From Anadara kagoshimensis (taxonomy: Eukaryota > Mollusca > Bivalvia > Arcoida > Arcidae), in contig CM037874.1 of assembly GCA_021292105.1 (NCBI GenBank), positions 20,581,534 through 20,645,533 on the forward strand: 64,000 bases of DNA. Reading direction: 5' to 3'. Shown here piece by piece: positions 1 through 12,430 of the stretch. A model generated the notes under the pieces. That model worked only from the letters and a program-made list of their open reading frames with translations, searched no databases and had not been told where the DNA came from. How positions within the stretch are numbered: position 1 is the first letter of the stretch; each line of letters begins with the position of its first letter. The position numbers and the translations under genes were made by a program.

Positions 1-993
1 CCTTTGTTAGATTATTGCATGCATATTGTAAAATTTGAAATTAATTTTAACTCTCAGAATCCCTCAAAATTGATAAAATTGCAGGTATATTATTTTTATG
101 ATTTGGTCACCATCATAAGGCAATGTATCATGAATCATGGTTAGTTACATATCTCAAAGGTCACATGGGCAAAGTTAATGATTTTGAGGCATTTGTCAGT
201 AATTACTGAATTTCTTCTTTAAATTAAACTACTTTGAGCTCAAACAAAAATTTTACCATGAACAAACTCGTGTTGCTATTTTCCACTTTCATTATGATAA
301 ACAAACTCTAAAAATTAACTGTTTATGGAATTGAGAAGTATTGATATGAAAAAGTAAAAGAGCAATTGATAATATAGCATCTCCATTGTCTTTGCATGAC
401 AAGGTTATAAGTAATGTACTCATTCTGTTGTTGCATGGTTATAATTTTAGGGTCTAGTAAAGTCACATTATATGACCTGCTTGAATTTACGATTTCTCAG
501 TTAAAGAAATCAACATCACAGGTTGTGTCAGTTGGAAATCACAAATATTTGACAACAAAAATATCTGCCTTCTGAAGTAGTAAAATCAAAAGTTAAACTT
601 TCCATAATGGGTACAAAACGAGGGATTTCCTACAAGGTTTGCATGGCAGGGCTGCTGATTGTCAGATACTTTCTGTATAAATACATGTAGATGTTGTTTG
701 ATGTCGCCAGAAAATTCAGATTCTAGTTGCAGAAAATGGTTAGACTTAAGTATGGTACCTGTATCCATAGTACAACGTCAAGTTTGCATGCTAGAGCTGC
801 TGATTTTCTTACTATAGTATCTGATAGTATTACATGAAGCATGATTATATAATAAACATACTTTGTATAAAATATATTGACTTGTAAACTTCACTTTACT
901 TTGACACGAATAAGTTGTACTGTACATTAAAACAAATCAATGATAATCATTACTTTTTATAACATTATTCTTCTTCATCTTTTTCATAAACCC

Positions 994-1056
994 AGGTTTT
1001 CAAACTATTAATGCTAGAATTCTTCATCAGCACACGAAGGGAAGTCCGTTACTAGT
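994..1056 (+). CDS. Candidate alternative 3'-terminal exon (unidentified gene)
   Basis: A pyrimidine-rich tract followed by CAG ends at 993, and an open stretch of about 19 codons then runs to a TAG (VFKLL...STRREVRY). The acceptor context is good, but the peptide is short and I do not recognise it. It could be a chance acceptor. If real, the exon belongs to a gene entering from the left edge. Confidence 0.2.
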
Positions 1057-2732
1057 GGCTAAATTCCAGTAACGTAACATCGCCATCAGTGAGTCTCGTA
1101 TCTCTTCTGTTTATCTAGCATGGTGTTATTTGCAGTTATATTATGTCAGTTGCTCTGACGTTACTGGTTGTCATGGTTACCAGTTTGTTTTTAAACAAAA
1201 AAGTTCAGTTGCTCATTGCTAACATGTTTGAAACAAATTACAGCCTTTTAAGAAATTTTAATTTTTAATTTTTTTTCAAATCCCAGTTTGATCCTAACAA
1301 AACACACATTTCCCTAGAGTTGTGCATGATTGAAGTAAATTGTTTCAAAGGTTTTATTTTCTTTCATATTATGGATGCATATTTGCTTAATATACCCAAA
1401 TTTGACCTTGAACCTGTACCTCAAAATTACCAGAGTAAAAGTTCTCCATCTTCTATTTGTTGTTTCTTAAACTTATACGCAATACTGCAGATTTTGATTA
1501 TGTATATTCAATAGTTCAAGGAGAGGTTGTTTTTATTCTTTATTATTAAATACAAATGTCTCGGCAAATGCAAATTACATACTTGATTGCAGACTGTTTA
1601 AGTAGTCTTCTCCTAGGTAATGTTAGGTAGGAAACAAAACTAATGCAAAATTGATATTCATGTGCCCAGTATTGAGAAAATTTGCATATCTAAAAATGGT
1701 GAAAAGCTATTTTGCTGCAAAAAAATGTTGTCGGGCATTCCAGTCTATCTATCTACCTTTATGTGACCAATGACAAATATATAAAGATCATGCATGATTC
1801 TGGTAAGGAGAAAAAAAAATTGTCTGAAAATGATGAAAAACCTATTTTGCTTCTGAGTATTTTGTCAGGCCACCAAATCTACCTGTCTGTATCTTGCTTT
1901 ACAAACTAGTTAAAATTTTGTATCTGATCATATTAAAATTTTCTATCTGCACATGATCACGTGTCCATGAAAAAATGACCCCCTTTCCTATCTAACAGTT
2001 AGCCTAACAAAAACAAACACTATCCAGCCTTTCTTTCACTCTCTTTCATTGATATACCTTATTTATCTTCAATATTAAAGAACATTTATTTATATGCTAT
2101 GATTGACTACTTTGCATGTTGTATTTTAGCTTGATATCTGCCAGCTACCAGCCAGCCAGTCAGCCAGCCATTTATTTTTGTTTGCATTTTATTTCTATGC
2201 CTGCTTTTATGTTCTGTTTTACAGGAGCGCAGCAAGTACAGAATTATCCACAAAGCCATTAACATATAAAGTGGATTAAATAAAAATAGAATGTTTGTGA
2301 TGATGTAAGTAACCTTATTAATAGCATGCTTCTCTATACCCACCCAGCCTCTCCGTTTTCTACTCTACATGTACTATTTATAAGCATTTTTGAGTTCTCA
2401 TTGTTTATCACTTATAGCATGACATGTTTATTTAAAGCACTTGATGTACCATTATAAGTTGATGATTATTTTTTTCAATTTTGGAAATATCTGCTTGCAA
2501 GTTGCAAACGGCATGTATGTACTTGAATTTATACATAATATGTATGTACAGTGGGTAATGTCTGGTATTGAGTGTTTTGGAGCAGTTACTCCAGTGACGT
2601 GAATTATGACTTTATACCAAGGTTTGATAAAATATTTCCTAGAATACAGTAATATTAAAAGGGAAAGGGGTATGGTGTCCAAATTACAGTTTCTAAGTTT
2701 CCTGAACTTCAAATCATTAATAACTTCTGTCT

Positions 2733-3120
2733 TGTCAGATTTAGATTTTATTTTTCCTCATATGGCATTGGTATTGTTGTGGTTTGTCAAAATGTGAATG
2801 TTGAATAAACTGTTGTCTTGCCTGGTAAATATAGTTACCGTAAATATAGTTACCATTAAGGCAAATTTAGATTTTATTTTTATTTTTCCCCCATGTGGCG
2901 TTGGTATTGTTGAAGGTGTGTCAAAATGCAAATATTAAACACTGTTGTCTTGCCTGGTAAATATAGCTGTCCAATCCTTTTCAAAAAAAATCTTTGAATA
3001 AAATATTGTTTAAATTAAATTAAATATAGTTACCGGTACCATAAAGACAGATATAGATTTCATTTTATCTCATATGGCATTGATATTGTTGTAGGCGTAT
3101 CAAAATGCCAGAGTTAGGCC
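2733..3120. repeat. Imperfect tandem repeat, three copies of about 130-160 bp
   Basis: The block containing TTAGATTTTATTTTTCC, ATGGCATTGGTATTGTTG, GTCAAAATG and TTGTCTTGCCTGGTAAATAT occurs three times in a row, with drift and short insertions. The third copy is truncated. It has no coding potential. Confidence 0.6.
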
Positions 3121-3292
3121 GTTAAAGTTCAGATCCTTACAATGACCAAGGCATAGTTGATATGTAGTGTTCTTTTTCCTGTTAATAACCTTTAACTTTT
3201 CCACCTGTCATTGGGGAGTGAAAGGTGTGTACATTCATGTTAGCTGTCAAAACCATATTCAGTGTTCAATGGACTAGAACTAGGATGAATTG

Positions 3293-3500
3293 ATGTATCG
3301 CTGGCCACGTTCCGACACAGGCCACCATCATGGTACCAAAGCAGTGTCACGGCAACGATTGACGTACTAGTGTCAGTTACATCAATAAATGGCACAATTC
3401 AGGCCGAGTATTCATTCTTTTTGTGTGTAATTCAAGCATGCTGAGCCATGTCTGAACATTGTGGGCATGGCCGGCGATCCGTCAATTGGTTGGTCATTAC
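3293..3500 (-). mobile_element. TIR element, inverted partner of the copy at 39960-40190
   Basis: This is about 210 bp bounded by inverted repeats of the type GATCGCCGGCCA...ATGTTC(C/A)GAC. The interior (ACCAAAGCAG...GTCACGGCAAC, ACGTACTAGTGTCAGT, CAATTCAGGCCGAGT, AATTCAAGCATGC) matches the reverse complement of 39960-40190 throughout. Size and TIRs fit a MITE; the transposase superfamily is not determined. Confidence 0.65.
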
Positions 3501-4677
3501 TCAAAGTAGGCATTCATCAATTTTTAATGTCATTGTTATGCTCTAGACTATAGGTCTGACCTGTTTCCTATCCTGATCAGTCTACAGCATTGCCAGATGC
3601 TTGTTACTTAATATGCAAATGCCCTGTGTATTATGAAAAAATGGAATACCTTGAAACACTGACACTCATATAATATAAAAAGTCTCTTTATTTGCTATTT
3701 GCCAAGGGACAGTTTTCATTTTTCTGTGGTATTTTATGGTATTTGTGTGGTTGTGGTACATCACCAAGTGTTCCAAAAATCAGGTGTATTTTATTCTTCC
3801 AATTTTACTTAAAATATACTTTTAGATATAGTTAAAATTCAGTGTTGGACTGTGTTGTATGTAGTTAGTGTTATTTTTACATATTTTTATTCTATGATAT
3901 TTGATGTACAAGTACAGCAGTCTTTATCAACAGTTACTTATGTCTGTTGACAGTTGTGTCATATATTGGTTTATGTATCTGCTATGTTTATGCATGTTAT
4001 GTAGTCTGATATTGTCAGTTTAATTGGACTTGTTACATGTAGTTTCATCAAAGATTATGTGTATGTGTCTCCAGTATTAAGGAATTACATGGTAGTTTAG
4101 AATCAGTCTTTATAAATATCAAGGGGACATTCTGCTTCAAATCCTGTCAGTGTTTTACTCAATATTTGGGGGAAAAAACACAGTTTTGCCATGCATCTGC
4201 ATAAGGGAGTAAACCATGTGGTATCTTATAGCTAATAAATGCCATGGGAATTTTTTGGTTCAACCCCCATCAGTATTTGACCTAACAATGGGGTCGGAAG
4301 GAGGGGGGCTTATGTGTTGCCTTATAATATTCTGACCACTTCAACATTTTACTGATCGTTGGAGTTATCAAAATTGTCTAAAACAGAAAAAAAAAAAAAA
4401 AACATTTGGAACTTAAATACTGACTTTGGCAGGTTATTTGTAATATTAAAGGAAACCTTTTTCTTGTTTGATATCAGAGTTCTACTTTAGTTAAAATTGT
4501 TTTGAATTAGGAAATGAACTTCTCAAGTATTTTTCATTGAGGCCTTTTAAATTGAGGTAGTTTGGGTGATATTGTCTATGCCTAGTAGTAATGTAACTTG
4601 TTGTGGTCGACTACATGATGTGATAATGATGTTTTGGTTGTATCCATACTCCCAAGAACTACCCAACCCAATAACCA

Positions 4678-4930
4678 GGCTCCAGTTTCACAATCATTAT
4701 TTACTAAAATTTTTCTTAAATTTAGCAAATTTTGGTAATCTATTTCTAGAATTACTGATGAATATATTTGTCAAAACTAAATGCACATGTTTAAATCTAG
4801 AAGTGATTTTAAAAATGACACCTTAAATTTCTGAATATCTTGAAAATTAACACAATTATAAAGATTTGATATTTTGCAAGATTTAAGTTAGGGAAAATCT
4901 TGGCTAAGAAATGATTGTTAAACCGGGGTC
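4678..4930. mobile_element. MITE family D, copy 1
   Basis: An AT-rich element of about 250 bp begins CCAGTTTCACAATCATT and ends with the inverted equivalent (AATGATTGTTAAAC). The same ends and interior motifs (TAAATTTCTGAATATCTTGAAAATTAAC) recur at 27039 and 28940. Confidence 0.65.
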
Positions 4931-5055
4931 AGTGCTACATTTCCCAGTAATAAAGTAGGGAGGGAAATTCATTGTTCTGATGTTACTGTAGTTATTTAAT
5001 ATCAATATATTTACAGTGTTCTTTTATATATCATATTGTTCTGTATATTTTCAGG

Positions 5056-5525
5056 AATGGCGGCAGCACTAAATAGGTTATAACTAAAGAAGACGGAGCT
5101 CTCAGAGCGAGATTTGTGATTGTTGTGTGATAAACAATAAAGAAGATGATAATTTTATATATGTGTCAGGATTTAAACAAAAATAATGAGTGATAATTTA
5201 TGTCAAAATAATGATGACGACAAAACAAGATATATAAGCTTATTGTGCAAAAAAAAAAAATTATTACTATGTGAAAAAAATGTTCTCATTGTGTGATATT
5301 TGAAACTGACAGTTTATTCTGCATTCAGATGACTACACTACTACGACGATGATGATAAGAGAAATGACGACAAGGATGATGATGATGATGATAAGTGACT
5401 TGATGAACACTTTAAATGTGTCAAATTGTGCAAAAACAAAAGATTTTAATAATAAAAAAAGCCCAATTGACTTTTGTAGAAATACATAAAAAAGAAAAAA
5501 AATTAATAAAAAAAACCCGACTTAA
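5056..5525 (+). other. Candidate 3'-terminal exon and 3'UTR of a plus-strand gene
   Basis: A good splice acceptor (TTCTGTATATTTTCAG) ends at 5055. All three frames downstream close within about ten codons (for example NGGSTK* or MAAALNRL*), which fits a last exon holding only a few codons. A purine- and GAT-rich stretch follows, with AATAAA-type signals near 5136 and around 5450-5515. No homology supports it, and upstream exons would have to lie outside the window. Confidence 0.3.
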
Positions 5526-6189
5526 TGTGTGCTTTCTTTTTCATTATGTACCAGAAGTTTTCAGCTGGTAAAGTTGGCCAGCATTGCCATAAATGATGGA
5601 TTTAGTCATAGCAGTGCGAGTTTTGGATGGTGTTAGTCTGGATTTAGTTTCTACATACATGTATTATTTTGACAAGCCATTACCAGAAGTCACTCAGGAT
5701 TCACTTATTTATTGAAATGTACAAATATTTATGTTGTATGTGTATGAATATTGGATAAAAATTGTGGCCTCTAAAGTATTAAGCACTTTGTGCTCAGGTG
5801 AACTAAAAGGGGTCTAAATAAAACTTAAACAGTGAAAATTTGATGTGTAGATAATGTGGTACAAGTTCACAAATTGTACCTTCAAGGATAGGTTGTAGGT
5901 TGGAAGCACCATCTTGGGATCACTGCTTTTTCACTGTCTAGAATCAAATACCACCCTGTACATATACTTATGCTAGTTTTTTGGTTCACTTTTGTTTCTA
6001 GAAACAGGACGGCGATAGTACATTGTATATTTGTCTCTCATTGCACCATTGAAGATATTTTTTCCAAACTTAGTATACATGGTAACTGGGATGTGACAGA
6101 AGAGGAGGTAACTTGGTGCAAATTTCTTAGTGGTTTAACCATGTTTTTGCAACAGGTATATCTTGCTGCATCAACCAGCTCCATTTCAA

Positions 6190-6495
6190 AGTTCTATGGT
6201 AGCTCGGTTGAGTGCTTGCTTCGTATATGGGAGGTCATGGGTTTAAACCCTAACCTGGGTCTGACGGAGCCTTGAAAAAAGATAGCGACTGTCAAGCACT
6301 TGGCAATAAGAAATAAAAGTCAAAGGGTCCTACAGAAAAGACCTTAAAAATGATGTCCCATATCACAGCATGCTTGGCACATTAAAGAACCCTGCCTGCA
6401 CATTGCCCTGAGCACACTGCACTTTACCGATAGATCTTAATATAAGTGAAATATTTTTGACTAGGACGTAAACCCCCATTCTATCAATCATACGG
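6190..6495 (+). mobile_element. tRNA-derived SINE, family 1
   Basis: The head resembles a tRNA: an A-box-like GGTAGCTCGGTTGAGTG and a B-box-like GGGTTTAAACCC. The body contains TCAAGCACTTGGCA and CATTAAAGAACCCTGC, and the tail contains AATATAAGTGAAATATT.TTGACT. It matches the fuller copies at 47628-47965 and 53782-54112. It is diverged and not a functional tRNA gene. Confidence 0.75.
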
Positions 6496-6639
6496 AATAC
6501 TCGAGTTCCTTTTACCCTTCTAGAACTGACAACCTAGGTATAGATGAAATAATCTTGACTAAAAAAACATTCTAACCATCAATAAACATGATTACAATTA
6601 TAGTGACTCGGGGGTGAGAGTCCTTTGTTTGAACTGCTG

Positions 6640-6995
6640 ATGTGGCTTAGGTAAACCATACCCCTAGAGATTGGGAGGTTGTGGGTTTTAACCATGGCAG
6701 GGTCATACATAAGTGATATCGCTTCTTGCCTAGTCCTTGCTATTATTAAGAGGGCAGAGTATGGGCTGGTTCACCCAGTGCCAGGATAATGTAATAGGAG
6801 AAATTGTATGGTTGTCAGTGGTGCACTGACTGAGCTAGCACCTTAAAGTTGCTCCATGTGTGTTCCAGTTCAAGACAGACCATAAAACACATGGGCACAT
6901 CTCGCATAAATGAATGTCTCGGATTAATTATTGGAGATGAATAAACTTGCTCTCTTCACAAAGCTGAAAAATCGTGCTGGTGCAACATTAAACAA
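6640..6995 (+). mobile_element. tRNA-derived SINE, family 3
   Basis: A degenerate tRNA-like head includes GATTGGGAGGTTGTGGGTTTTAACC. The body contains CAAGACAGACCATAAAACACATGGGCACATC, and the tail ends GTGCAACATTAAACAACA. Body and tail are shared with the shorter copy at 44250-44420. Confidence 0.6.
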
Positions 6996-6999
6996 CATT

Positions 7000-7847
7000 G
7001 CAACAACAACACATATTTGAGGTTTATATCATTTGATGTTTACCAAACATATAATACAAAACTTTTATAACAAATAAATGCATTTATTTCTTCAACAAAC
7101 TATATATACATATAGATGTATAGATATAATATATAATAATATTTCTGAACTAAATTATACATATGTATGATGAACACAATGATATATATATATATATAAA
7201 TAAACTTTCTGGAAGGAAGCAACATTTCAAAAAAATAATAAGTAATGGAATTAACATTGCAGCATTATTACTGTTACCCGACTTATTCGCAGCCATTTAC
7301 TTTCCCAATTTCTCAATTAAAAATAATTTTGGGAATAAAAAATTACATGAGACAGATTCTCAAACAAAAAATACTACTAAAATATTGTATTCTATGATTA
7401 AACAAAACAAAAAATTTATTTTCAGGATTCTAATACCGTCTCAAATAATTAACACAAAAGTTAATAACAAGACATTAAAAGATGGTTTACAGTACATTTG
7501 TATATACACATGTGTATCTATTGCTTAAATGACACAAATCAATGTAGATCACTTTCAAATTTAATCTGACACACATAAGAAATTTAAAATTGAACAACAA
7601 TATCAGCAGAGGTTTTATCATAAGCTTATTTGCACATGCATGTATAAAGGGAAAAACAGGAATTGCATTTCAAAACATTTGTAATTTTCAACTTGACTCC
7701 TTTATAAACCTATAACTAAGCAGTATGATAAATTTATATTGCAAATATATTGTATATAAAGGAGAACTCACAAAATCTAGGGATTAAAATCATCAACAAG
7801 AACATATAATGAGGTAACAGAAAAACAAGGTTATATCACTCATAGTG
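7000..7847. other. Very AT-rich non-coding stretch
   Basis: TA-rich runs occur around 7100-7200. The 121-codon open frame at 7163-7528 is low-complexity Asn/Lys/Ile and is not convincing as a gene. I recognise no other element. Confidence 0.5.
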
Positions 7848-8095
7848 TAGGGCCTCGATGACCAGGTAGTCTGAAGCACCTGCTTCAAGATCACAGCACC
7901 TCTAAGCATCTAGGTTCAAACTCTACTCATAGGACAAACCTAGTGTGAAAAAGTTAGTCAGTTTGTCTGATGTAGTTCAATGGTTTTCTCTCGTTATGCC
8001 AATTTACTCCAATATCCAATAACTGACCACTTGAATATAAGTGAAAGAATCCAAACAGGGGCATAAAACACCCAATACTCCACTCCACTACTTAG
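7848..8095 (+). mobile_element. tRNA-derived SINE, family 2
   Basis: The head GGGCCTCGATGACCAGGTAGTCT resembles a tRNA(Leu-like) 5' half. GATCACAGCACCTC and a GGTTCAAA B-box follow, then the body and the AATATAAGTGAAAGAAT tail region. Related heads lie at 21900, 47225 and 53060. Confidence 0.6.
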
Positions 8096-8154
8096 ATAAT
8101 ATCGAACTACAAAATGAAACAAAATAAATATTTGTATATACCATACAAGAAGAA

Positions 8155-8340
8155 ACATACTTGAGGAAGAAATATTCACAATTTTCATGGTGACTCTTGT
8201 GCTGCAAAAATATTTTCTCTGGAAAATTTCTTATTTCCCTTGGTTCACATTACCTACAGTCGCAACCATGAAATAGTTTATAAGATCATAACCCTGAAAG
8301 TTTCCAATTGCTAGTGTTTCTTCTTTTACTGATACATAAA
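8155..8340 (+). repeat. Dispersed repeat, second copy at 53325-53510
   Basis: The motif series GAAATATTCACAATTTTCATGGTGACTCTT, TTCCCTTGG, CAGTCG, GATCA.AAC..CGAAAGTTTCC and GCTAATGTTTCTT is shared in order with 53325-53510. It is about 185 bp and non-coding. Ends and class are uncertain. Confidence 0.5.
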
Positions 8341-8518
8341 CAATCATTTTTAATTTTTAAATGTCAATGAATTAACACAAAATAATATATAACATTTCTA
8401 TGGGTACTAGTACTACACTTATAACCACTAAGATTACAATGCCCTATATAGGTCTTAAAGCTATGTAACATTTTCAAAATAAAAGTAAACTTAACAAAAA
8501 TGAATATGGGACAGATAA

Positions 8519-10745
8519 GGTACCCAGTAAACAAGGAAAAGGAATGCTCCAAATTACTAGTATGTCTTGTTGGTACCTAGTAAACAAGGAAGAGGAATGC
8601 TCCAAATTACTAGTATGTCTTGTTGGTACCTAGTAAACAAGGAAAAGGAATGCTCCAAATTACTAGTATGTCTTGTTGGTACCCAGTAAACAAGGAAAAG
8701 GAATGCTCCAAATTACTAGTATGTCTTGTTGGTACCCAGTAAACAAGGAAAAGGAATGCTCCAAATTACTAGTATGTCTTGTTGGTACCCAGTAAACAAG
8801 GAAAAGGAATGCTCCAAATTACTAGTATGTATTGTTGGTACCTAGTAAACAAGGAAAAGGAATGCTCCAAATTACTAGTATGTCTTGTTGGTACCTAGTA
8901 AACAAGGAAAAGGAATGCTCCAAATTACTAGTATGTCTTGTTGGTACCTAGTAAACAAGGAAAAGGAATGCTCCAAATTACTAGTATGTCTTGTTGGTAC
9001 CTAGTAAACAAGGAAAAGGAATGCTCCAAATTACTAGTATGTCTTGTTGGTACCTAGTAAACAAGGAAAAGGAATGCTCCAAATTACTAGTATGTCTTGT
9101 TGGTACCTAGTAAACAAGGAAAAGGAATGCTCCAAATTACTAGTATGTATTGTTGGTACCTAGTAAACAAGGAAAAGGAATGTTCCAAATTACTAGTATG
9201 TATTGTTGGTACCCAGTAAACAAGGAAAAGGAATGCTCCAAATTACTAGTATGTCTTGTTGGTACCTAGTAAACAAGGAAAAGGAATGCTCCAAATTACT
9301 AGTATGTCTTGTTGGTACCCAGTAAACAAGGAAAAGGAATGCTCCAAATTACTAGTATGTCTTGTTGGTACCTAGTAAACAAGGAAAAGGAATGCTCCAA
9401 ATTACTAGTATGTATTGTTGGTACCTAGTAAACAAGGAAAAAGGAATGCTCCAAATTACTAGTATGTCTTGTTGGTACCCAGTAAACAAGGAAAAGGAAT
9501 GCTCCAAATTACTAGTATGTCTTGTTGGTACCCAGTAAACAAGGAAAAGGAATGCTCCAAATTACTAGTATGTCTTGTTGGTACCCAGTAAACAAGGAAA
9601 AGGAATGCTCCAAATTACTAGTATGTCTTGTTGGTACCCAGTAAACAAGGAAAAGGAATGCTCCAAATTACTAGTATGTCTTGTTGGTACCCAGTAAACA
9701 AGGAAAAGGAATGCTCCAAATTACTAGTATGTCTTGTTGGTACCCAGTAAACAAGGAAAAGGAATGCTCCAAATTACTAGTATGTCTTGTTGGTACCCAG
9801 TAAACAAGGAAAAGGAATGCTCCAAATTACTAGTATGTCTTGTTGGTACCCAGTAAACAAGGAAAAGGAATGCTCCAAATTACTAGTATGTCTTGTTGGT
9901 ACCCAGTAAACAAGGAAAAGGAATGCTCCAAATTACTAGTATGTCTTGTTGGTACCTAGTAAACAAAGAAAAGGAATGCTCCAAATTACTAGTATGTCTT
10001 GTTGGTACCCAGTAAACAAGGAAAAGGAATGCTCCAAATTACTAGTATGTCTTGTTGGTACCTAGTAAACAAGGAAAAGGAATGCTCCAAATTACTAGTA
10101 TGTCTTGTTGGTACCCAGTAAACAAGGAAAAGGAATGCTCCAAATTACTAGTATGTCTTGTTGGTACCTAGTAAACAAGGAAAAGGAATGCTCCAAATTA
10201 CTAGTATGTCTTGTTGGTACCCAGTAAACAAGGAAAAGGAATGCTCCAAATTACTAGTATGTCTTGTTGGTACCCAGTAAACAAGGAAAAGGAATGCTCC
10301 AAATTACTAGTATGTCTTGTTGGTACCTAGTAAACAAGGAAAAGGAATGCTCCAAATTACTAGTATGTCTTGTTGGTACCTAGTAAACAAGGAAAAGGAA
10401 TGCTCCAAATTACTAGTATGTCTTGTTGGTACCTAGTAAACAAGGAAAAGGAATGCTCCAAATTACTAGTATGTCTTGTTGGTACCTAGTAAACAAGGAA
10501 AAGGAATGCTCCAAATTACTAGTATGTCTTGTTGGTACCTAGTAAACAAGGAAAAGGAATGCTCCAAATTACTAGTATGTCTTGTTGGTACCTAGTAAAC
10601 AAGGAAAAGGAATGCTCCAAATTACTAGTATGTCTTGTTGGTACCTAGTAAACAAGGAAAAGGAATGCTCCAAATTACTAGTATGTCTTGTTGGTACCTA
10701 GTAAACAAGGAAAAGGAATGCTCCAAATTACTAGTATGTCTTGTT
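8519..10745. repeat. 53-bp satellite array, about 42 copies
   Basis: Each unit runs from GGTACC(T/C)AGTAAACAAGG through GGAATGCTCC and ACTAGTATGTCTTG to the next GGTACC, a period of 53 bp. The array spans about 2.2 kb, giving close to 42 units. Units are nearly identical. The main variants are T or C after GGTACC, C or A in GTMTTG, one unit with an extra A (near 9430) and isolated substitutions. The period is not a multiple of three and no long frame stays open, so it is non-coding. Confidence 0.95.
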
Positions 10746-11568
10746 TCGTTTACTTTAATTGTTAAGTGTAGACATACCATGAAACTTTGAATAAAAGCAC
10801 TATACTTGGCAGATGAAGGGAGCCACCAATGTCAGGATCCAGCAAACTGATTATGCAGAGCCACTGATTAAAGATCTTAGAATTTTATCAGGGTTTTCTA
10901 AGATTAAGACCTACAGTAACTACAGTGATTTCTTTCAGATTTTATCATTTCAAAGTACATGTAAAAAGAACACATTATTTATTTCACTGGAGAAATATAA
11001 GCTAAAATTCATAATGGCTATTTGTAAATTCTAAGTTGCAAAGCACATGCGAAATAAAACGAAGGCTTCTGCTTTAGTTGCACAATAGGAATGGAACTGG
11101 GAAGCTTCTGTTTTCATCACTAGCATTTTTCGGCCAGACATATAACTAGTATAAATCACAGTAGTTTATTGTATATAAAATATTTGGAATAAAAATACAC
11201 ATAAATCATATATTGCTTTATGAACAGGTGAGTAATGCTGAAATTTAAAAAAAGAGACAAGTCTTTGAGAAAGAACTACCTAACATACACCAGAAGGCAG
11301 CAAGTGCCATCATGTAGCTCACCTTTATGGATGCATCATTTTATACAGGCTGTCCCATAAACTTAACAATGGTCGCCAACATTGATGCAGATGTTAGAGG
11401 TATAAAAATAACTACCAGTATTTCCTATTTCATGTCAGTGAGCTAAAACATGAACAAGATTAACATACATTACATATACATAAAAATCAAAACAATATTT
11501 TAAAAATTATTCAAACTATTGCAGCTCTTCATCAGCTTTTGTATATGGGAGACAGGTGGTACCTATGT

Positions 11569-11745
11569 CAATCAAAACTGTCTATAAAGGTCATATAAGG
11601 TAACATAACAGTGACCTTTATGGACAGGTGGACTTCATATACAGGTTCAAATGACATTAATAAAAAGCAATGGAGACAAATTTTTACTGGCCTTTAAAAG
11701 CAGGTGGTCCTTATATAGAGGTTGCCTTTAAGGCAGGTTTGACTA
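11569..11745. mobile_element. MITE family F, copy 1
   Basis: This is about 175 bp with ends TGTCTATAAAGGTCA and AAGGCAGGTTTGACT, carrying CAGGTGG...CTTATATAGAGG internally. Copies also lie at 17889-18050 (inverted) and 23930-24100. Confidence 0.65.
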
Positions 11746-11811
11746 TTTATCTTATAATATGATTACAATAAATGGAAGACTGTATGGAATATTAAGAAAT
11801 TCAAAACCTTT

Positions 11812-11982
11812 TACAGTATAACCTGTCTAAACTGAACCCAGAGAGAGCCTATACTCTGTTTAATCTTAAAAAACTATTAGAACATATCAATCATTTAGGG
11901 TCTATAAGTATTGTTATAGACCCCATCATTAAATTTAAATCTTCTTGTCGTAAAGCGTTCAACTTAGACAGACTGTACTGTA
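11812..11982. mobile_element. Short TIR element (MITE-like)
   Basis: The left end ACAGTATAACCTGTCTAA is the inverse of the right end TTAGACAGACTGTACTGT. The element is about 170 bp and AT-rich, with no coding content. Confidence 0.55.
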
Positions 11983-12269
11983 AATAGTGGTTCTAAATAT
12001 CTAATATCATGCTTTAATAAAAATTCAGCAGTATTATAGCAATAAATAACTTTCAATGCTGGCAAGAAATGTTTAGTGTAAAAATGCATTTAACAGTACA
12101 TGTATATATAAATTTCTTGTCTTCAAAATTGTAGGATGCAGGTAGGAAAACAAAATAAAACATAACAGGCTTCATCAGCATATCACAAGTGACCCCTTAA
12201 AATTTGTAAGGGAAATAATATAATCAATTCAAGAATTTCTGTAAAAATAGTATTTTTCAAGGAAACTGA

Positions 12270-12430
12270 TCAAGCAGTGTTCAAAATACATGTATATGCA
12301 AGTCAAAGTTACAACCCAGTCTTTGTCTTGGTTATTTCAACATTTTCTGTTTTTGTATAAAGGAGACTATTGAAAAAGTTAAGTTACAAGTCCTTAACAG
12401 TGGGACTAGCTGTTTTGAATACTGCACCGA
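12270..12430 (+). mobile_element. MITE family H, copy 1
   Basis: It begins CAGTGTTCAAAAT and ends AGCTGTTTTGAATACTG. The interior CAACATTTTCTGTTTTTGTAT and GGAGACTATTGAAAAAGT recur at 55400-55560 (+) and, inverted, at 61350-61520. Confidence 0.55.

Larger units (their letters stand above)
1..4677. other. Non-coding, AT-rich stretch (repeats listed separately)
   Basis: I see no recognisable protein-coding gene here; the open frames are short and AT-driven. A weak candidate terminal exon (994-1056), an imperfect tandem region (2733-3120) and a TIR element (3293-3500) are listed separately. A short motif around 638-700 recurs at 783-830, which looks like a local duplication. If the candidate terminal exons at 994 and 5056 are real, this stretch is intron of a plus-strand gene that begins before the window. 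Confidence 0.5.

Noticed and set aside
5970..6275. 101-codon open frame
   Set aside because: Its end runs into the tRNA-like head of a SINE; no domain or splice support.
7163..7528. 121-codon open frame
   Set aside because: Low-complexity Asn/Lys/Ile composition in a TA-rich stretch.
8519..10745. CRISPR-like array of regular repeats
   Set aside because: The 53-bp units are contiguous with no unique spacers, and the context is eukaryotic. It is a satellite.
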